Of a DNA stretch of 64,000 bases, positions 61,003-64,000 are shown piece after piece. The notes below the pieces were generated by a model. That model worked only from the letters and a program-made list of their open reading frames with translations. It made no database searches and was not told the origin of the DNA. The stretch spans positions 2,935,001 through 2,999,000 of the forward strand of contig NZ_CP025408.1 in assembly GCF_002847305.1 (NCBI RefSeq), written 5' to 3'. A program made the translations under genes and the position numbers. Numbering within the stretch: position 1 is the stretch's first letter; every line of letters starts with the position of its first letter. Origin of the DNA: Paracoccus tegillarcae. GTDB taxonomy: Bacteria > Pseudomonadota > Alphaproteobacteria > Rhodobacterales > Rhodobacteraceae.

Positions 61003-62577
61003 TCAAACGAACTTCTTGATCTCGCCCGATTTCAGCCGCGACACATAGCTGTTCAGCTCACGACGCACGATCGGCATCAGCGCATAAAGGGCGATGATGT
61101 TGACGACGGCCATGGCAAAGATTGCCGCGTCCGAGAAGTCGATAACCGGGCCAAGGCTGGCTGCGGCACCAATCCAGGTGAAGATGCAGAAGATCACCTT
61201 GAAAACGATCTCTTTCGTGTGGCCTTCGCCAAAGAGGAAGGTCCAGGCTTTCAGGCCGTAATAGCTCCATGAGATCATGGTCGAGAAGGCGAACATGATC
61301 ACCGCGATGGCCAGCACATAGCGGAACCAGCTGAAGGTACTGCTGAAGGCCGCCGAGGTCAGCGCGACACCGGTATTGCCGTCAACGGTCTGAATTGCGC
61401 CACCGGCTTCAGCCAGCAGATAGTTGCCGGTGTTGGGGTCGCTGACCAATTGTCCGGTGATGATAATCACCAGCGCGGTCATGGTGCAGATGACGACCGT
61501 GTCGATGAACGGCTCCAGCAGCGAGACAAAGCCTTCGGTGATCGGCTCTTTCGTCCGCACAGCCGAGTGGGCGATGGCCGCCGAACCGACGCCAGCCTCG
61601 TTCGAGAAGGCCGCGCGGCGGAAGCCCTGGATCAGTGCGCCGACAAAGCCGCCCGCAACGCCCAGCCCGGTAAAGGCACCGGCGAAGATCTGGCCAAAGG
61701 CCCAGCCGATCTGATCAAAGTTCAGCAAGATGATGGCCAACGCGGTGATCACATACAGCACGCCCATGAAGGGCACGACTTTTTCGGTGACTTTCGCGAT
61801 GGATTTCAGGCCACCGATGATGACCGCAAAGACCAGAAGTGCGAAGATCAGGCCGGTGATCCAGCCGGGGAAGTCGCCAAAGACGGTAACCAGTTGCGCA
61901 TGCGCCTGGTTCGACTGGAACATGTTTCCGCCGCCGAACGAGCCGAGGATACAGAAGATCGAGAAGAGAACGGCAAGGATCTTGCCGCCGAAGAAACCGC
62001 GCTCGGCAAAACCCTTGGTCATGTAATACATCGGACCGCCAGAGACCGTGCCGTCCTCGTATTCGTTGCGATACTTAACGCCCAGCGTACATTCGGTGAA
62101 TTTCGTTGCCATGCCCAGCAGGCCGCACATGATCATCCAGAATGTGGCACCCGGGCCGCCAATGCTGACGGCAACTGCCACACCGGCGATGTTTCCCAGA
62201 CCGACCGTGCCCGACAATGCGGTGGCCAGCGCCTGAAAATGGCTGACTTCGCCGGCGTCATTCGGGTCGGAATAGTCACCTTTGACCAGTGCGATCGAAT
62301 GCGGGAAGGCCTTGAACTGGATAAAGCCGAAATAGGAGGTAAAGATCGTCGCCGCGACAACCAGCCAGCCGACGATCCAGGGGAAACTGGTGCCTGGGAA
62401 ATTCGAGAAGATCAGGCTGACGAACCAGCCCGTCGAACTGGCGAAGGCGTCGTTAACGGTTTGGTCCAGGCCACCTGCAGCCTCTGCCTCTTGGGCGAGA
62501 ACGGCGCCGGTCGACAGCGCGACCATGGCCAGAGCGGCGGCCGGTATCAGTGCCGCTTTGCGGATCGGATATGTCAT
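61003..62577 (-). CDS. Sodium/alanine symporter, AGCS family
   Basis: A 524-residue Na+-coupled alanine/glycine transporter. Blocks are PWIVGWLVVAATIFTSYFGFIQF, the family signature ALSGTVGLGNIAGVAVAVSIGGPGATFWM, and RRAAFSNEAGVGSAAIAHSAVRT. The N-terminus has an extra signal-like segment (PAAALAMVALSTGAVLAQEA) and a loop before the first usual helix. It is preceded by a universal stress gene 24 bp upstream and followed by a strong terminator, so the two form an operon. Confidence 0.93.
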   Translation of the reverse strand: MTYPIRKAALIPAAALAMVALSTGAVLAQEAEAAGGLDQTVNDAFASSTGWFVSLIFSNFPGTSFPWIVGWLVVAATIFTSYFGFIQFKAFPHSIALVKGDYSDPNDAGEVSHFQALATALSGTVGLGNIAGVAVAVSIGGPGATFWMIMCGLLGMATKFTECTLGVKYRNEYEDGTVSGGPMYYMTKGFAERGFFGGKILAVLFSIFCILGSFGGGNMFQSNQAHAQLVTVFGDFPGWITGLIFALLVFAVIIGGLKSIAKVTEKVVPFMGVLYVITALAIILLNFDQIGWAFGQIFAGAFTGLGVAGGFVGALIQGFRRAAFSNEAGVGSAAIAHSAVRTKEPITEGFVSLLEPFIDTVVICTMTALVIIITGQLVSDPNTGNYLLAEAGGAIQTVDGNTGVALTSAAFSSTFSWFRYVLAIAVIMFAFSTMISWSYYGLKAWTFLFGEGHTKEIVFKVIFCIFTWIGAAASLGPVIDFSDAAIFAMAVVNIIALYALMPIVRRELNSYVSRLKSGEIKKFV

Positions 62578-62601
62578 GTTGTCCCTCCTTGCGGGCTGCG
62601 T

Positions 62602-63036
62602 TTATGGCACGATGGTCACAGGGGCGGGTGCCATCTGTGCCAATGTTCCTGCTGTCGATCCGAACAGACGCGAGCTCATGCCCGACTGGCCCTGCCGCCC
62701 GATGACGATCTGCGTCGCGCTGTGATCGGTGGCGATCTTGCACAGGGTTTCCGCAATATGGCCGTATTTCATCTCTGATTCGACCGTCAGCCCGCTGGTA
62801 TCCAGAGCCGTCAGGGCGGGCGTAATGACCGCCTCTTCCGCGCGCTTCAGTTCTTCCGTGCGGCGCTTGTGACGTTCTTCCAGCTCTGTGGGGGTAAGGA
62901 AGGAATAGGGCGACCACTCCAGCACATGCGCGACCACGAGCGTTGCGCCGCTGGTCTTGGCCTTGTCGGCGGCAAAGGCCAACGCTCGTTTGGAACTCGC
63001 ACTGCCGTCGTATCCGACGACTATTTTTTCAACCAT
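62602..63036 (-). CDS. Universal stress protein, UspA family
   Basis: A 144-residue UspA-domain protein. The ATP-binding type motif is visible: KIVVGYDGSASSKRALAFA at the start and VIGRQGQSGMSSRLFGSTAGTLAQMAPAPVTIV at the end (G-2x-G-9x-G-S/T pattern). It is the first gene of an operon with the AGCS symporter; Usp-transporter pairings are frequent in alphaproteobacteria and may link transport to energy status. Confidence 0.92.
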   Translation of the reverse strand: MVEKIVVGYDGSASSKRALAFAADKAKTSGATLVVAHVLEWSPYSFLTPTELEERHKRRTEELKRAEEAVITPALTALDTSGLTVESEMKYGHIAETLCKIATDHSATQIVIGRQGQSGMSSRLFGSTAGTLAQMAPAPVTIVP

Positions 63037-63422
63037 GTTTTTCCTCTTTCTGTTGTTGGTCGATTGGCGTTTTTGCCCTTAGTTGATTGTTTTATGACGA
63101 TTGCACTGTAACACGGGTTTGTGAATTGCCTAGTAACCATGCAATTGGCCGATTTTCTTCGTTGCCATCCGGCTGGGCGGTTCCGCGCAAAGACAGGCAA
63201 TGCGATTTTCCCCTTTTCAATTCTGTGCGCTGCGGCCATAGTCCGGGCCATGACACGGACGCGACATATCGCCTCGGCCCCGCATGCGCTTTCCGGCGCG
63301 CCCATGGCCGTGCACCTCCGCGGTCTATTGCTTCTTACGCTGCGCTGAGCGGGTCCCGCCGGGCCACCGCTCTTGCCTGCGCAGCGCCCGGCACATCCCA
63401 TCAAGCCAAGGAAGCAGCAGCA
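63037..63422 (+). other. leuA leader region and divergent promoter
   Basis: A 386-bp gap between the divergent usp and leuA genes. The left third is A+T-rich (usp promoter). The right part holds the leucine-rich leader peptide and GC-rich dyads, including GCCGGGC/GCCCGGC (63358-63364, 63386-63392), between leader stop and leuA. Confidence 0.6.
63304..63348 (+). CDS. leuL: leuA leader peptide
   Basis: A 14-codon frame MAVHLRGLLLLTLR with six leucines, four consecutive, ending TGA 75 bp before leuA. Such runs of the regulated amino acid mark ribosome-mediated attenuation: a ribosome stalled at the Leu codons changes downstream folding. The codons used are CTC, CTA, TTG, CTT, CTT, CTG. The ribosome-binding site is weak. 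The GC-rich dyad after it could form the competing structures; no clear U tract is visible. Confidence 0.72.
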   Translation: MAVHLRGLLLLTLR

Positions 63423-64000
63423 ATGACCGATACAAATTACGTCAAGATTTTCGACACCACCCTGCGTGACGGTGAACAATCGCCCGGCGCGACCATGTCA
63501 CATGCCGAAAAGCTGGAAATCGCCGCCATGCTGGACGACATGGGCGTCGACATCATCGAGGCGGGTTTCCCCATCGCCTCCGAGGGTGATTTCGCCGCCG
63601 TCAGCGAGATTGCGCGACAGGCCAAGACCAGCACCATCTGCGGGCTGGCGCGCGCGCAACTGCCCGATATCGACCGCTGCTGGGAGGCGGTGAAACATGC
63701 CCGCCGCCCGCGCATCCACACCTTTATCGGCACCTCGCCGCTGCACCGGGCCATCCCCAATCTGGACATGGACCAGATGGCAGAGCGGATCGAGCAGACC
63801 GTGACCCATGCCCGCAACCTTTGCGAGGACGTGCAATGGTCGCCGATGGATGCCACAAGAACCGAGCATGACTACCTGTGCCGGGTTGTCGAGATCGCGA
63901 TCCGATGTGGTGCCACCACCATCAATATCCCCGACACGGTGGGCTATACCGCCCCGCGCGAAAGCGCCGATCTGATCCGGATGCTGCTGGAACGCGTGCC
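63423..64000 (+). CDS. leuA: 2-isopropylmalate synthase, partial (runs off the window)
   Basis: The first 192 residues of LeuA, which condenses 2-ketoisovalerate with acetyl-CoA to start leucine synthesis. The N-terminal barrel has KIFDTTLRDGEQSPGATMS (metal-binding Asp and catalytic Arg), IIEAGFPIASEGDF, FIGTSPLHR and the TINIPDTVGYTAP motif. AAGGAAG precedes ATG 63423 by 8 bases. The regulatory C-terminal domain lies beyond the edge. A leucine-rich leader peptide upstream suggests attenuation control. Confidence 0.95.
   Translation, partial: MTDTNYVKIFDTTLRDGEQSPGATMSHAEKLEIAAMLDDMGVDIIEAGFPIASEGDFAAVSEIARQAKTSTICGLARAQLPDIDRCWEAVKHARRPRIHTFIGTSPLHRAIPNLDMDQMAERIEQTVTHARNLCEDVQWSPMDATRTEHDYLCRVVEIAIRCGATTINIPDTVGYTAPRESADLIRMLLERV

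Noticed and set aside
63121..63303. Frame continuous upstream of the leu leader peptide
   Set aside because: Only the last 14 codons have the regulatory Leu pattern; the upstream part has no ribosome-binding site or domain.
1..64000. CRISPR arrays
   Set aside because: No regularly spaced repeat of 25-40 bp with unique spacers was seen. The only short periodic repeats are the three 22-bp-spaced iterons at 44989-45054.

Overview
The window is G+C-rich chromosomal DNA from an alphaproteobacterium of the Rhodobacteraceae, most likely Paracoccus or a close relative. Three things point there: a membrane-anchored CycM-type cytochrome c552, methionine synthase split into two polypeptides, and the gene order murA - DUF2948 - hisD - UPF0262 - low-molecular-weight phosphatase. 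No database could be searched, so all names rest on recognised motifs, lengths and gene order.

Layout, left half. 0-10 kb: an edge-truncated GT8-like glycosyltransferase, an FAD-linked D-lactate-type dehydrogenase, a GFA-family protein, a GH25 lipoprotein overlapping a CPBP membrane protein, aspS, a DUF1800/DUF1501 pair, an acetyltransferase and an orphan receiver-domain protein. 10-23 kb: split metH, tRNA-Thr(GGT), the murA to phosphatase cluster, then ribN on the opposite strand under an FMN riboswitch, a divergent DUF1127/LysR pair around a large palindrome, and the 4.5S SRP RNA. 23-39 kb: a CpdB-like phosphodiesterase, pheA, cycM, a complete yejABEF peptide-import operon, a DUF1194 protein and an RND efflux pump with its adaptor.

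39-47 kb is a mobile element. A 15-bp direct repeat (38957-38971 and 46902-46916) bounds about 7.95 kb. The right copy is the 3' end of an intact tRNA-Gln(TTG), and a tyrosine integrase lies just inside it. Between the repeats are IncQ/RSF1010-type replication genes (RepA helicase and RepC initiator overlapping by ATGA), an origin-like array of three 22-bp-spaced iterons with an A+T-rich tract and a 19-bp-stem hairpin, a MobV-like protein preceded by an oriT-like inverted repeat, an XRE regulator divergent from a zinc-ribbon membrane protein, and, at the end away from the integrase, an A+T-rich two-gene cassette: DUF262 followed by an overlapping HEPN-nuclease-like gene. I read this as an integrated, mobilisable IncQ-like replicon carrying a probable DUF262-HEPN defence or toxin module. 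It is the most interesting part of the window.

Layout, right end. 47-64 kb: a TIGR03862-type flavoprotein, kdsA with kpsE and kpsT capsule-export genes (no kpsM beside them), a uracil-DNA-glycosylase-like protein, a serine hydrolase, an SseB-like protein, phosphatidylcholine synthase, a family-5 solute-binding protein, a FucP-type sugar transporter with an upstream palindrome, a voltage-gated K+ channel next to LtrA, an AGCS sodium/amino-acid symporter with a strong terminator, a universal stress protein, and the start of leuA behind a leucine-rich leader peptide. Regulation readable from sequence includes the FMN riboswitch with a Shine-Dalgarno-sequestering stem, the leuA leader, several intrinsic terminators and several dyad operators.
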